A DNA stretch of 64,000 bases from Hyparrhenia diplandra. Taxonomy: Eukaryota > Streptophyta > Magnoliopsida > Poales > Poaceae. The position numbers and the translations under genes are program-made. Below are positions 11,410-23,703 of this stretch, piece after piece. A model generated the notes under the pieces. The model was not told the origin of the DNA. It saw nothing but the letters and a program-made list of their open reading frames with translations, and ran no database searches. The DNA lies in contig JADLZK010007840.1 in the NCBI GenBank assembly GCA_015847255.1, forward strand, positions 864,049 to 928,048. Reading direction: 5' to 3'. Position 1 is the stretch's first letter, and the number at the start of each line of letters is the position of its first letter.

Positions 11410-14243
11410 TTAATAGCAATCCTGGCTTATGATTCTCTGAGTCTCTGGGCTGATATTTACTGAGCACGATATGAGCCCCTGTATCAGCAGGAGTGTTAAG
11501 AGGTTTGATCCACACAAGAATTTGCATCAAAAACATATAACGCTTGAAGGTACAAAGTGAGATGCTTCATTAAGAAACCAACACTAACAACTAAATGGCA
11601 AACATGAATACTATGAAATGGCAAGAGTGCAAAGCTTTTCATTAAGAATTATGCTAGTGCATTTTGCTCTGGATTGTGGAGTTACAGCTTAATATTTAGA
11701 TTTCCATTAAGAAATGGGAATCCTGAAAGATTGAAACAAAAAAAAAAGGATGGAGCAAATTAATGCTCCCTTATAAGGTACAAACATCATCTAACAATAG
11801 CTTCTATGGTACAAACTTCAAGAATATAGTGCAGTTGATACTTCACGAGCTACATATATACTGTTCTGCTTTTTAATGACTCAACACATTCCAATTCTTT
11901 TGAATACATTCTAGCAATTCTCGCGGTCTTTTCAAATAACTCTGCTTGAGGGAACTCAAACCTTGCATCAGTTAGCTATCCATTCTAGAATGTCTTTCCA
12001 ACTTTTACATGTTGGTACATGTGCAATCATCCTAAACTCCAGAACTGAAATCACCATCTCATCTTCTAGCTACTGTAACAGTGTAAGCCTCTAAATCTGG
12101 AGGCACCTTTTCAGGAGAAGATAGTAATAGTACATTACCGAGTACTTCAGCATTATCCTAACCAAATGGTTTAGCAAAATATTTATGTACATAAAATCAG
12201 AATAAGGACAACTTTTGATGATAATAATCTACTAGTATCTTTCCATATGACATACAGATACTTGTGTGTTAGTAATCGAAGTGTTGACAGCATGCATTCT
12301 AGGGCAATATCGATTCTGAGTAGTAGTTTGATCCTTTGGTGACTCTTATTTGTCCGTCATCCTGTTTCTTTCACACTTTTGACACCAGCTCAATCATTTG
12401 ACTGACTACTTTATGTCAATAATTCTTCAATGGCAGTTTGTGGTACTGTTCCTTGCAGTTAACATCTGTGTAATTAGTTCCCATATTTATATTGTCATTA
12501 AAAATACTCTGAGCTACCTACCCTTCAGGACTAAAACTGTGTTGTTTGTACAAATGTACAATGGGGGTAGGTAGACAGACTAACAAAGTCATCCAACAAA
12601 TCCATAATTGTACAGATGGACTCAATGGGGATTTGTTGGGTCCATATTTCTACTAATAAATATTTTTTTGTTCTAACAGTTCCCTTGCATCATCCAATAA
12701 ATTTGCGTGCAAATTAACAGCTTCATATCTGAATACAGGAACAGCCTAAAAACACAGATATATTACTGATCATATAAAAATCAGATATTCTCACAAATAT
12801 AGACAAAAGAAGGTTGAAATAAGTCCCTTACTTTTATTAACATGGAAATGCAAAGCCAAAGAACTATGACAACAAAGAAGATGCCAGTGAACCCTATTCC
12901 ATATTCTCTTACCACCAAGGATGATGGTGCTGTCCATACAGATGCTAGGGACATATCATATGGAATGAAAAGAACTATTTCCCAGCCGTCCATGCCACAT
13001 CCGAGCTATCACTGCCATACACTTTGAATAAAGTATCCATACCACTAAACTTTCCAATTCTCTTCAATCCAAATTCAACCACAAGTTCACAACCAATATC
13101 ACCATTCGCCAAAGCAGGAGCCATTAAAATAAATGAAGCAATCGGTATTTAACATCTCAAGGTGAACACCTAGAGACGTCGTTATGATCATTAAAAAAAT
13201 GCAAATCCCCTTCAGCAATTCAGACCATTTAATCCAATGACGAGAGCTCAAATGCTAAGTCCAGAAGAGTCGAATCCGGACCCTGATAACCTAATGCAAA
13301 TCCTTAAATCTTAAGAGTTAATACTTAATTGATACCTATAAACAGATCCAGCAGCTAAAAATGTTGACGTTATAGCATTTCATGTCCTTAAGTGTTACAA
13401 CCCAATTCACTAACCCAATTCCACAGCCCCAGTCTTTGCAAGCATCGATCTAGACTCAGCAAACTATCGACATAGTAACAAAGTCCGTAACAATGTACCG
13501 CCAAAAAACACACGCAATTACCTTCACAGGGATGTGGAAACGGAACACCTTGATGGAGCCAACCACCTCAGAGACGATCTCCAGCGGCACCGACCCGGCC
13601 GCGACGTCGGCGATGAGGTCGACCACGTCATCCAGCACCCTTCCAGCATCGACCCACACCTGGGCATCCGCGTAGACCTCACCCCTGGCGGCAAGCTCGC
13701 CGGACCCGGGCCACGCCTTGGCGGACCCGAGCAGGTGGCCGCGGTAGGAGACGGCGGCAGAGACGGCTTGGTAGCGGAGCGGGAGGAGGAACCCTGGGTT
13801 CCGGACGCGGAGCCTTAGCGCGAGGCCGAGGTCGAGGACCGGCGGAAGCACGCGGAAGCTGTCGACGCGGAGGTCGGCGACGCGGGCGGTCGGCGCGGAG
13901 GACAGGTAGAGGAGGAAGGCGGCGCCCGCGAGGAGCGCTGCGAGGAAGAGGAGGAGCGGGAGCGTCCGCCCGCAGAAGCGGCGGAGGCACTGGGGGCGAC
14001 CGCGGTGGCGGAGGCGGCGGAGGCGGAACAGCACCGGGGAGCAGGGCGCCGGGACCGTGACCGGGACGAAGACGAGCGTCGGGGAGGTGGTGGTGGTGGT
14101 GGGGGTGGAAGGGAGGGATGCGCGTAGGAGGCGGCAGGGTAGGCGTAGTAGGGCTGCTGAGGGATTTGTGGTGGAGCAAGGAGGGGTTGGCCGAGATGCG
14201 TGGGCTGCTTCTCGCCGTCGCCGGTCGCCGCCGTGGACGCCAT
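11410..14243 (-). CDS. LEA_2 / NDR1-HIN1-like membrane protein
   Basis: LEA_2 proteins of this type are membrane-anchored late-embryogenesis/hydroxyproline-rich proteins linked to stress and defence; the exact role here is unknown. Exon 1 (13522-14243) starts MASTAATGDGEKQPTHLGQP, then a proline-rich cytosolic tail, a transmembrane helix (LPLLLFLAALLAGAAFLLYL), then an extracytosolic LEA_2 beta-sandwich (DLGLALRLRVRNPGFLLPL; SYRGHLLGSAKAWP). Exon 2 (11410-11478) gives GLISCSVNISPETQRIISQD and ends CY-stop, the typical closing strand and cysteines of the family. The 2.0-kb intron is GT-AG. Exon 1 loses one C in a C run near 14085, which shifts the frame between the proline-rich tail and the membrane helix; with it the joined reading is about 263 residues. 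I take the shift as a sequence error. Confidence 0.85.
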
Positions 14244-14583
14244 CGCCGACGGACGCGGTTGCGGGTGGAAACGGGGGATCTGTTGGGGAAAGGGAGTCGT
14301 AATTTCGCGAGAAGAGACGCACGCTGCAAGAGTGATGACTTGTTGAGAAGATGGGCCCTGGTGGGCTGATTCTTTCAGAAGCCTTCGCCCGCTCGGCCCA
14401 TGTTGGGCAGATTGGGTCCGTAATGCTGTTTTTTCTGTTCGGATAAAAATGGTATCACACACAATCACATGTTTTATACACCTACAATCACATGTTTTAT
14501 ACGCCTATAATAGAATATTTTGGAAATTCTATATATTTTTATGGAGATTTATCCGACTAACCTTACTTATGAAGAGTGACCTG

Positions 14584-14914
14584 CACTACTACACAAAAAA
14601 AAAAAAAAAAAAAGCTTGGCGGGTTTTTTGCCACAAATATATTTTTTTCCATGGCGGCTTTCATGACCAGATTTTGCCACCGGGTAAAGGTCACGGTTAA
14701 TCAATTACTGTGGTGGTTTTTTAATGGCAACAGCCACAGTTAATTGATTAACTGTGGTAGTTTTTGTTACATAACCGTCACGATTAATCTTTTAACTGCG
14801 ACGGTTTTATCCTGGTCGACTGGCTTGGCTGGCCTCCATTAATGGTGGCGGTTTCTTAAATAACCGCCACAGTTAAAAAATCAAGTGCCTTGTAAAATAT
14901 TTTATGTAGTAGTG
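14584..14914. mobile_element. CACTA-type MITE, 331 bp
   Basis: The ends are inverted repeats CACTACTACAC and GTAGTAGTG, the hallmark of CACTA (En/Spm) elements. The flanking trinucleotides are CTG and TTG, close to a 3-bp target duplication. The interior repeats a motif around AACTGTGGTGGTTTTT / AACCGCCACAGTTAA in both orientations, consistent with subterminal repeats. It has no coding capacity, so it is a non-autonomous derivative. It sits about 340 bp upstream of the LEA_2 start codon. Confidence 0.8.
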
Positions 14915-17188
14915 TTGTCTAATTCTTTTTAAAAATATAGAAGAGACTTCCCACTTATGTAAGAGTGACCTGTCTGATGAAATATCCCCCACGCTTGAAA
15001 AGCAATGTTTCTTGTTCTCAATTGTCTTTTACCTAAGGATGTTTGGCTACTGGTTTTCTTCGACTCATAAGCGGTTGATGATGTTGTTGTGAGAGAGAAA
15101 CACTGTACCATGACTTATAAGATGAGCTGATAATAAGTTCTAATGTCTTAGTCTATCCATGACAAATGAGGGATGGAGAGTCAACTTTCCCTTGATATGG
15201 AAAAAAAAAGAGACTTTGCTGTTGGGATGTGTTTCTAATGTCTTAGTCTATCCGTGAGAAGGAGCCAAGCAAAGACTTTAAGCTTTGTCATGCATTTGCT
15301 TTTCCAAATCCACTTGAACGCTCTGGTGGTTGAAGCTGTTGAAAAACACGAGAGCACAGTTCCACTTTGGTGATGTAAATTTGACACTTGGACACCAATT
15401 AGTTGGACAAACTGATACAATCAGTACAATCAACTTCAAAAATTATGATGACATAACAAATATCCTGCTCTCCAATCTTTGATAATAATAATTAAGGAAA
15501 ATATATAGAATATAATCCAATTATATGCAAGATTTATTCATATTGGATACAGTAGGTGATCATGTCCATCCAATGAGGTATAGGATAAACACAGCTAAGA
15601 CTACAACACTCCAAAAAAAGTTGATGTTTGCTTGAAAAGCACTTGTACTCAAAAAAAAAAAATGTTGTTGAAAAGCACAAGACCACAGTACCCTTGATGC
15701 GATGTCCTTCTACATTTGACACTTGGAACATCAATGTTTGACAAACTTGTATATAATGGACACAGACAACCTAAAAAACTAGGATGATGCAACAGAGATG
15801 GAGCTCCTGCTCCCCATTCCTTGCAATTGTTTAGCCACCACATCACTGAACCCGGCAGGATTATTTTTGCAATTCGACAGATACATGATAAAACATAGCT
15901 CATGACACATCATTGTCTTGCAATTGTTGTTTAGCATAGCGTAGCCGCAGTAGTGATGCCCTAGCTATAGCTAGTGCCCTGGTGATGTGCCCAATCACCA
16001 ATTATGACATGAATGGCTGCCGTAGAAGGTCGCCATCTCACTTTGCTGCTCGTAGTAGAGGAGGCATCTGATTCTGAAGCTAGGTGTGCAAGTGTCAAGG
16101 TGTTAATCACTCAACAGCGCAGCGATTTGGACGGCCAGAAGCTCACGGTCGCTTTCCTCAACTATTCCCATCGTCTACAGTGCCGCCAGAGCTACATAGT
16201 AGTGGTTCCTAATTCTCATTTCTCATGCATCCTTATACCATGACGTTTAGAACTTGCTAATATAATAGGGTTGCAAGACTCAAAAGATTGGTAGTCATGT
16301 TGTTATGGTCGAGGTAGTAAATTATTTCTTGGCGAATTCATGCCTAGTAATGGTTAGTTTTGTCCTCCATTGCATGCAAATTGGGAAGGTAAACTTAGTC
16401 TCTGACAAGTGGGGTCCATACCTGTTATACTGCTAACAGGTTATTAGCAAAGTTTTTTTTTTTAAAAAAAAGACTGAAGAATGCTCTTTGAAGGGGCTAA
16501 AGTTAGAAGTTGAAACATTCAAGCTACAATGCAGACATGCCCTAAAGTTGTTCAATGTAGCATGCAGCAGCAGCCTAGAATAAAAATAAAATGCAAATTA
16601 ATTTTCTATGCAGCAGATATTCTTCTTCCAAATAAATACTATGGATGAACAGACAGATGATTCCTCAGCAGACAGAGGCCATCCCTGCCACGTCGCCATG
16701 GGCCAGGGTATCCTAGAGAAGAAACACCACCCTAACTGCTGCTGCAAACGACAATGGCACCTTCAGACTTCAGTGCACAACCACCTCTTCAAGCGGACGA
16801 CATTAGGATAGAGTTTCTCTTATCCTTTTTCTTTTTCTCCCAAAAAGAAAATGAAAACAAAACCCTCAAGGTAGAACACCAAATGGCTTGCTAAAGACAC
16901 ATCCAGATATAATACTCCTATGTAGTATGACACATTTCTTCACTTGCAAGTAGCAGGTAGCAGAACTGCAAGCCTGCAGCAGCATTCTGCTTTGATGCTC
17001 CAAGATCCAACATCCGGTGATACATAGCGCATAATCGGGGTACTAATTACCAAATATATACAGAGAATTAAACACTACTGGATGGATTTCATGCTCGGAA
17101 CCGAGACCAGATTTTTTTTTTTTTATAGATGCTCGGCTCGGCTCCAAGGGAGGCGACGCAGCAATTCAGCAGAGAAACAGATGATCAC
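14915..17188. other. Intergenic, no gene recognised
   Basis: AT-rich DNA with A/T homopolymers. Two stretches, about 15,320-15,480 and 15,660-15,840, are diverged copies of each other (shared TTTGACACTTGGA and the bracketing AAAGCAC / AACTGATA-type segments). Short open frames at 16,013-16,243 and 16,608-16,811 show nothing recognisable. Confidence 0.5.
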
Positions 17189-20103
17189 TCAGCTGTTCTT
17201 GGCCTCTTGCAGCATCTCCACCACCTTCTTCATCCTGGGTCGCTTCGCTGGGTGCGCTCCGTGCACAGCATTGCAACCTTTAGTAGGGATGAAAACGGTC
17301 AGAAAGGGTATTACAATATAGAAAACAGAAACGGTTGGTACGTGATTTTTTTCAGATAGTTTTCATCCCTAACCTTGAGCACAGCAAGCATCTGCCTGCG
17401 CCCCACGCGAATGACACGGTGCTCAGCCGGGGTCCATGATCTGCTCTGGCGTCTCACCCCTTGCTGGTGCGGTGTGCACCCACTTGACGAGGTCCACGCC
17501 CTCGCCGAACTCCTCGTCCACGGGTAGCTTGGACGTCAAGATCTCCAGCAGGACCACCCCATAGCTGTACACATTGCCAGGCACCGTGACCTGCATCGTG
17601 TAGGCATACTCTGCAAGGAACCAAATGCAAAAGGCAAACGATTGTTCATGGTTGTAGACATCCAGAGAACTACTTCTAGTATAGCTACAAAATGTTGGAC
17701 AGAATTCAGACCTGGAGGAATGTAACCAAATGAGCCCGCAACCGCGCTGATGCTGGCTGTGCCCTTTGAAGGGTCCAGCAGCTTGGAGATCTCAACTTCG
17801 CCGAGAAGCGCATTGTAAAGCGAGTCAAGGAAGACGTTCCCTGAACAGATGTCGAGGTGAATGGTGGCAACCTGATGGAGGAATGCCAGCCCTTCGGCAA
17901 CATCAATGGCAATTGAGAGCAGCCTCGGCCAGTCAGGTTTCTGCTTCTCGCCATCAGACTCACCGCCGTTGTGCAGCAACTGAAGCAGGGTGCCATTCGG
18001 CATATGGTGGTGCAGCAGTAGCGCGACGTCGTCATAGATGACAAACCCAATCGGCTGGACCAGGTTCTTGTGGTTGATGTGGGCAAGGCGCTCGAGCTCT
18101 CGGATCATCTTCTTGTGCTGGTGGCTGACCGCACCGTCAACAGACCTGAGCTTCTTGACACACAGCACCATGCCGGACGGCATGACGGCTTTGTAGCTAG
18201 TGCTGAACGTTCCATTGCCCACTTCATTCGCATCCTTGAATGTCGCCTTCATGCAGCTCTGGAAATCAATGGCCTGCCGCAAGCTGTCGATGAACACGGC
18301 TGATTCCACAATCTGCGGGGCTGCCACCACCACCTCCCCTGCCTTGGCCTTCTTCGCCTCTTCCTCCTTCTCCTGCCTCTCGCGCCACATGAACAATGCC
18401 ACCACCAACGACACCAATGAGAAGATGAGCACACAGGAACCAACAACTGCCAAAGCCACCCTGTATGATATCCCCCTGTGGTCCATTCCATAATTGGATC
18501 CATAAACTGATCCACAGTCCACACTCAGTGGGTCGCCGCACAGCTTGGCGTTGCCGGAGAAGCTGGAGGCGGCGCTCTTCTGGAACGGTCCGAACACCGG
18601 TATGGCACCGCTGAGCCGGTTGTTTGACAGATTGACCTCAATCAAGCTCAGCATCCCTCTCATATCACCTGGGATCTGACCAGATATCTCATTGCTCGAC
18701 AAGTCCAGATTGACAAGCTTATCAAGCCGGCCAAGCTCGTGGGGCAGCGGCCCGGTGAAGTGATTGAAGCTAAGGTTGAGCGCAATCTGCAGGCTCTTCA
18801 CCTTGCCAATCTCTGCGGAATTTCACCACTGAGGTTGTTGTTACCGAGCTGCAGCTCAAGCAGCCGGGTACAGCCCCAATCCCTGCCGGAATGCCACCGG
18901 AGAACTCATTGTGATCGAGCAGGAGGAACTGCATCCGTGACCCGTTGCAGATGTTCTCCGGCAGGTCACCACGGAATGCATTGTAGCTCAAGTCCAGCTT
19001 GCTGAGGTTCCGGCACCGCAGGATCGATCTTGGGAACTCGCCGCCGAGGCCGTTGCCGGAGACGATGAGCTCCTGCAGGCTCCTGAGCTCGCCGAGAACA
19101 TCGGGCACCTCGCCGGCGAGGCGGTTGTAGGCGAGGTTGAGCAGCGTGAGGTTGGCGCAGCGCGCGAACTGCGTGGGGATCCCGCCGGAGAGGTCGTTGG
19201 TGTTGGCCTCGAAGTAGGTGAGGCTGACGGCGTCCCCGACGGACGCCGGGATGGCGCCGGAGAGGCGGTTGTCGCCGATGCGCACGTTGGAGAGGCCGCG
19301 GCACCGGCCGATGGTCTCCAGGATGGTGCCGTTGAGGCGGTTGAGGGTGAGGATGAGCACCTGCAGGTCCCCGCGCTCGAAGAGGCTGCCGGGGATGCTC
19401 CCCTCCAGCGCGTTGGAGTGGAGGTTGAGCGTCTGGAGCTCCGACGCCAGCCCGAGCCCCGGCGGGATGGGCCCCGACAGCGCGTTCTCGTAGGCGGACA
19501 GCACGCGGAGCGCCGGGAGCCCCGCGAGCCAGACCGGGAGCGCGCCGGTCAGGTTGTTCCCGGAAATCTGCAGCTCCTGGAGCGCCCTGAGCTTCCCGAG
19601 CTCGTCGGGGATGGGACCCGACAGCGCGTTGTTGGAGAGGTTGAGGAACCGGAGCCCCGACGCGCCGGCGAGACGCCGGGACCGCGCCTGTCAGCGCGTT
19701 CAGGGACAGGTCGAGGAACTCGAGGCGGGTGAGGGAGCCCAGCGACGGCGGGAGGGCGCCCGTGAGCGAGTTGGCGGAGAGGTCGAGGCGCGCCAGCGCG
19801 CGGAGAGAAGAGGCGGCCGAGAAGTCCCCCGGAGCCCCCGGCGCGGCAGCTCGATCGCGGTGACCGCGCCGCCGCCGGCGGCGGAGGAGGAGGAGGAGCA
19901 GGTCACGCCGCGCCACGCGCAGTGGTCCGCGCCCGGACCCCAGCCCGGCGGCGCCAGGGCCCGACGCAGCGCCTGCATTGCCGCGGCATCCCCGGTGGCT
20001 CCGCCCGCGCCGTCCGCCGCCGCCGGCACCGAGAAGGACGCCGAGAGGAGGAGGGCCAAGAAGAGGATCCTGCGGCGGGAGCAGGGGAGGAGGAGGAAGG
20101 CAT
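17189..20103 (-). CDS. LRR receptor-like kinase of the PXC3 (At2g41820) type, atypical kinase
   Basis: This is a plasma-membrane LRR receptor kinase related to Arabidopsis PXC3, a family linked to vascular development. Exon 1 (17712-20103) encodes a signal peptide (RRILFLALLLSASFSVPAAA), an LRR N-cap (CAWRGVTC), about 15 LRRs, a membrane helix (VALAVVGSCVLIFSLVSLVV) and most of the kinase. Exon 2 (17189-17610) encodes the end, closing KKVVEMLQEAKNS. The catalytic loop reads IHLDICSGNVFLD (no HRD arginine) and the DFG position reads LGEVEIS, so it should be a pseudokinase, as in its Arabidopsis relative. At least seven one-base losses break the frame (near 20080, 19845, 19680, 18870, 18822, 17430 and 17405), mostly in G or C runs. 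A Ds-like element also interrupts exon 2. The start at 20103 requires the first shift to be an error. Confidence 0.9.
17284..17371. mobile_element. 88-bp Ds-like (hAT) MITE inside the receptor-kinase exon
   Basis: The ends are TAGGGATGAAAACGG and its near-complement ending TTTTCATCCCTA, very close to Ac/Ds termini. The flanking 8 bp are ACCTTTAG (17276-17283) and ACCTTGAG (17372-17379), a 7-of-8 target duplication typical of hAT transposition. Removing the element and one duplicate restores the conserved coding order MLAVLKVAMLC exactly. The insert of 96 bp keeps the frame length, but read from the receptor strand it contains an in-frame TAA. Confidence 0.9.
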
Positions 20104-20593
20104 TTGGGGGTGGGGATTCTTGGCGACGCAGTGGTGGTGGTGGTGCCCAGGCCGCCCGCCTGCTTTTCTCTGTGTGGTAGCCCCGGTAGGGGAGAGGGGA
20201 CGCACGGCACGGCACGGCACACCACGCGGCGACGGACAGGGGCCGGCCGTGGCTGCTGCTGCTGCTGCCGCTCGCTCCCACTCGCAGGAGGAGGAGAGAG
20301 AGAGTGGTGGTGGAGGGAGGAGAGGAGAGGAGAGGAGGAAAGAAAAGGTGGTTGGACGGAGCGGCTGCGGCTGCGGCTGGCCGGCGCTGCAGCGCAGACG
20401 AAGGTGGTCTTGTGCTCGGTGAGTACCACAGTACTGCTCCTGAGAGAGTGTGCGCGAAATGGCAATGCGTGGAGACCCCACCACACCAAGAGTGGTATTG
20501 TGCTAGGGGAACACCATTGTTGTACACCAATAGAACATTGCCTCCCCTCTCTCTCTAGGATTAGAGCTGAGAAGAGGAGGTGAGTGTTGATTG
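20104..20593 (-). promoter_or_regulatory. Upstream region of the LRR receptor kinase
   Basis: GC-rich leader with AG/CT-rich tracts (GAGGAGAGGAG repeats at 20,290-20,345 and CTCTCTCTC near 20,550), consistent with a grass 5' UTR and GAGA-type promoter sequence. No TATA box is obvious. Confidence 0.45.
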
Positions 20594-20596
20594 TAA

Positions 20597-20978
20597 GGCT
20601 GTCTCCAACGGCTGACCATAAATCTGAAACGCATTCTCATAGTATAAGTTGCGTACAGGAAAAAAGTCAGCAACCTAAATCTCGCCGTCTCCAACGGGAG
20701 CCCCAACGAACCGGTACCGCGAACTCTCGACAAGTCAGGCCGCATGCGTCTTGCTACCCACAGCGCAAGACGCGGCGGCGGCGCCCTCGCAGCAGAGCCC
20801 ACCACTCCAGGACCAGACCTTTGCATCACCGTGTCTAGACGACGCTTATCTGCATCTCAACTTCTCCGGTGCACAAAATACATCGTGGCTTTGGGTGTTC
20901 TGTTGGAGGCGGTTTTTGATAGGAAAAAACACTGTGAGTTACCTAGATTTGCGTTTGAGTTCTCCGTTGGAGTCAGTC
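20597..20978. mobile_element. PIF/Harbinger-like TIR element, 382 bp
   Basis: Inverted ends GGCTGTCTCCAACGG and CCGTTGGAGTCAGTC are flanked by TAA on both sides (20594-20596 and 20979-20981), the target duplication of Tourist/PIF-Harbinger elements. The interior around 20,740-20,830 is GC-rich (CGCGGCGGCGGCGCCCTCG) unlike the AT-rich flanks. No transposase is encoded, so it is non-autonomous and may carry captured sequence. Confidence 0.8.
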
Positions 20979-21658
20979 TAAGGTAATCTGATGATCGATG
21001 AGGCAGAGTTCGGCATTTGTTCTGCGACTTGGTTTTGCTAAGAGGGGCATGTGTTTCCCCTCTTCCTTGATTCTTTTCTAGCGGTTGCCGCCATAAATTG
21101 AGTAGGTTTGGATGCACGAACGCGGGAGGAAGAAGAGAGCTAAACGTTTTATTTGGGCCGTGGGCTCACCATGAGTCGAGCAGGTTTGGATGGACGCGGG
21201 AGAAAGAATGGACCGAGCCGCCTATTTGGACCATGGGTGGGCTTGCTTGTTGGTCGATGGGCCAAGTCCAGTGACTAACTCTATATCAAATGGATGAGGT
21301 CTCAAGTCACGTTGACAACATATGGGCAAGCGTCAAAGAGGCATGAGCACATCTCTTATTGCCTTAAAAGAATGAGCTTGTCACTCGAAGTTGTAATTCT
21401 ACAGAGGTGTCAATGGGCAGAGCCCCAGAGTTCATACGTGCAGCAAATCGAGGCATAGGATGTACTGTTGACTTGATCATGGTTTTGTTTTGTTTGGCCA
21501 TCTCCCACTAGTATAATCAAAGTCATACGTCCTATATTATTAGGCATAGAGATAAACTTTACCATTTTCTCATATGATAAAGTGATAGGATAAACTTCTT
21601 AAGGCGGTTATTCCTATTGATTGATTCACAAGTGGCAGATCTTCTTTATCCCCTTTAA

Positions 21659-22583
21659 GGGCCCCTTTGGATTTTATTGTAGACGGAGGATAGGAAAAGG
21701 AAAATCGTAGGATCCGGTTGCCTCGCGCAGATCCAATCCTATTGGAACCAGAACTCCATACGGGAACGAGAAACTAGTGCCTTTGGCACCACGCCCGAAC
21801 TCCATGCGGGAACGAAACTATCCCCGCGCCGTAAAAAAAAAATTCCTATCCCGCGCGCCCCTGGCATCCCCTCTTGGCGCCGCTCTCCTCCCCCCACGTG
21901 GTGGCCGGCGAGGTGGCGGCGGCCCGGCCGGGGAGCTACTCCTCTCTCTCGGCGGGTGGGGCGGTCGCCTGAGTCCGAGCCGCTGGCGGGCGCGGCCTTC
22001 GGCCTCGGCGGCGGCCGCCGCGGAGGAGGCTCGGCACCTCGCGCTCGCCAGGTTCTTGCGCCCGCAAGCTCTCTCCGTCGGCGTGCTTTCGGCCTCTCTC
22101 TCCCTCTATCGGGCGAGCACCTCCCCGGCGTGCTCCTCCCCATCGGCGAAGCTCGTCCCCGTCGCGATTTTTCGTTTTGGGGAATTTTTCGAGTTCATCC
22201 ACGTGATTTGATTTTCCGGAGTTTGACCGCAAATCAGCGATGATTCTTTAGGAATAGCTTGTAACCTCCATGGAGATCACATGTGCCAAGTTTGGTCGCG
22301 ATTCGTTTTGATTTGGTTTGTGTTTCGTCCAATCTTTGGCCGGCTTTGCTCTTCGTTCTTCTTTGTCGGAAAGCGGGGAAATGACACAAATACAGCGGGG
22401 CTTCGTTAGCGCCGGGGAAAAATTCCATGAGGTCCGACCTCATGCTTTGATTCCAGAGGAATGGAGGTGTAGGATTCGATTCGGAGGAAACTTTCCTTCA
22501 TTTTTGTTGGAACCAAAGCCCGGGGAAAGGAAAGTTTCTGTCACAATCATATCCTACGAAATTCCTTTGAACCAAAAGGGGCC
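21659..22583. mobile_element. PIF/Harbinger-like TIR element with GC-rich gene-like cargo, 925 bp
   Basis: The ends GGGCCCCTTTGG and CCAAAAGGGGCC form inverted repeats extended by matching arms (ATCGTAGGAT and ATCCTACGA). TAA flanks both sides (21656-21658, 22584-22586). Between them, 21,830-22,160 is strongly GC-rich and resembles a grass first exon or 5' UTR; 22,160-22,490 looks like leader or intron sequence. A short duplication, GAACTCCATRCGGGAACGA, occurs near the left end. The structure fits a Pack-type element carrying a host gene fragment, but the donor is not identifiable by eye. Confidence 0.75.
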
Positions 22584-23464
22584 TAAGAGACAAACAAATA
22601 GCACATCCCTTATGTAAAACAAATAGCACATCCCTTATGTAGTTCCCCAAGCCATCTTCGTTTGTGCACCTAGCAATTTGTTGGTTGGGACATGGTGAAT
22701 TTCTTGATCCCCGAGCCGGGGTGAATCTTTGTGCTCTGTTCCCTTCACCTCCCCTGTTTCGGTCCAACCAGAGAGTCTGAGGGTCCTCCATTAAACTACT
22801 CCAAATCTACACGTACGGCTTGTCTTAAGCTTACTGACACCAAGGGCCCTTTATCATTAAAAAAAGAGGCTCCTCCTGTTCATTAATTAATTAACTATAT
22901 TATATTATATTAGCAGCACAGACGCTGATGATATCATGCTTGCGGCTTGCCTTTCGGCTCCGCCTTTTTTTTTTTTTTTTTTTTTTTGGTGGACCATTTG
23001 CTACGGCTGAATCTTATTCTGTGTGTCATCATGACGATTTTTTATCTCATTATAATTATAATATCCTGTAAAAATGTCATGCATTCAGTGACCATCATTA
23101 CCTGCAATGATTTTTCGCCGAGACAGGCAGGATGGGTGGCTAAACACATGATTACCCCTTTTGATCTCACTCATCTCAGTCAGGAAAGGAGGAGCAAATT
23201 TATGTTTTTTTTTTTTTTTTGTGGTAGAGTTAGGCAGGTTATGATTATGCTGCAAATCTAGTGTGGGCGAGATGATGATTATTTGAGTTTGAGGCACGGT
23301 CATTTGTACTTGTTTTAAAATTTTGCACTAGGCTAACATTAACATGGGAATTTCAGATATAGAAATAAATTAGTATTAGAAGAACACCAGAAAAAAGAGC
23401 ACATGAATGACAGTATTTTACTGAAAAGAGTTGGCAGTCGGAATCAAGTACTGCTTGATCTGTA
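22584..23464. other. Intergenic, no gene recognised
   Basis: Holds a run of about 26 T at 22,963-22,987 and another poly-T tract at 23,205-23,220. No coding or structural signal is seen. Confidence 0.5.
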
Positions 23465-23703
23465 CTCCCTCCGTCCCAAAATAAACGGCGTTTTCGGGTT
23501 TTTCGTGCCATAAGTTTGACTCGATTTATAGAAAATATGTAGAAGATTTAAATCTCCAAATAAATTTGTTAAAAAACTAAATCAAAAAATCTTTCCAATG
23601 ATACTAATTATGTAATATAAATATTAATCCTATTTTAATATATAATTGCCGGTAGATGTTTCTCGAGAAGTTTAAAACGTCATTTATTTTGGGACGGAGG
23701 GAG
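23465..23703. mobile_element. Stowaway (Tc1/mariner) MITE, 239 bp
   Basis: Begins CTCCCTCCGTCCCAAAATAA and ends with the complement (TTATTTTGGGACGGAGGGAG), flanked by TA on both sides. This is the canonical grass Stowaway end and target duplication. Confidence 0.93.

Noticed and set aside
13534..14369. Long GC-rich open frames on the plus strand opposite the LEA_2 gene
   Set aside because: They are antisense shadows of a GC-rich coding exon; composition is biased and no domain is present.
19554..20583. Large Arg/Ala-rich open frames on the plus strand opposite the receptor kinase start
   Set aside because: Antisense shadows of the GC-rich first exon, with low complexity and no conserved motif.
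22963..22987. Long poly-T run as a possible retro-insertion tail
   Set aside because: No element body or target duplication could be seen next to it; plain homopolymer slippage is enough.
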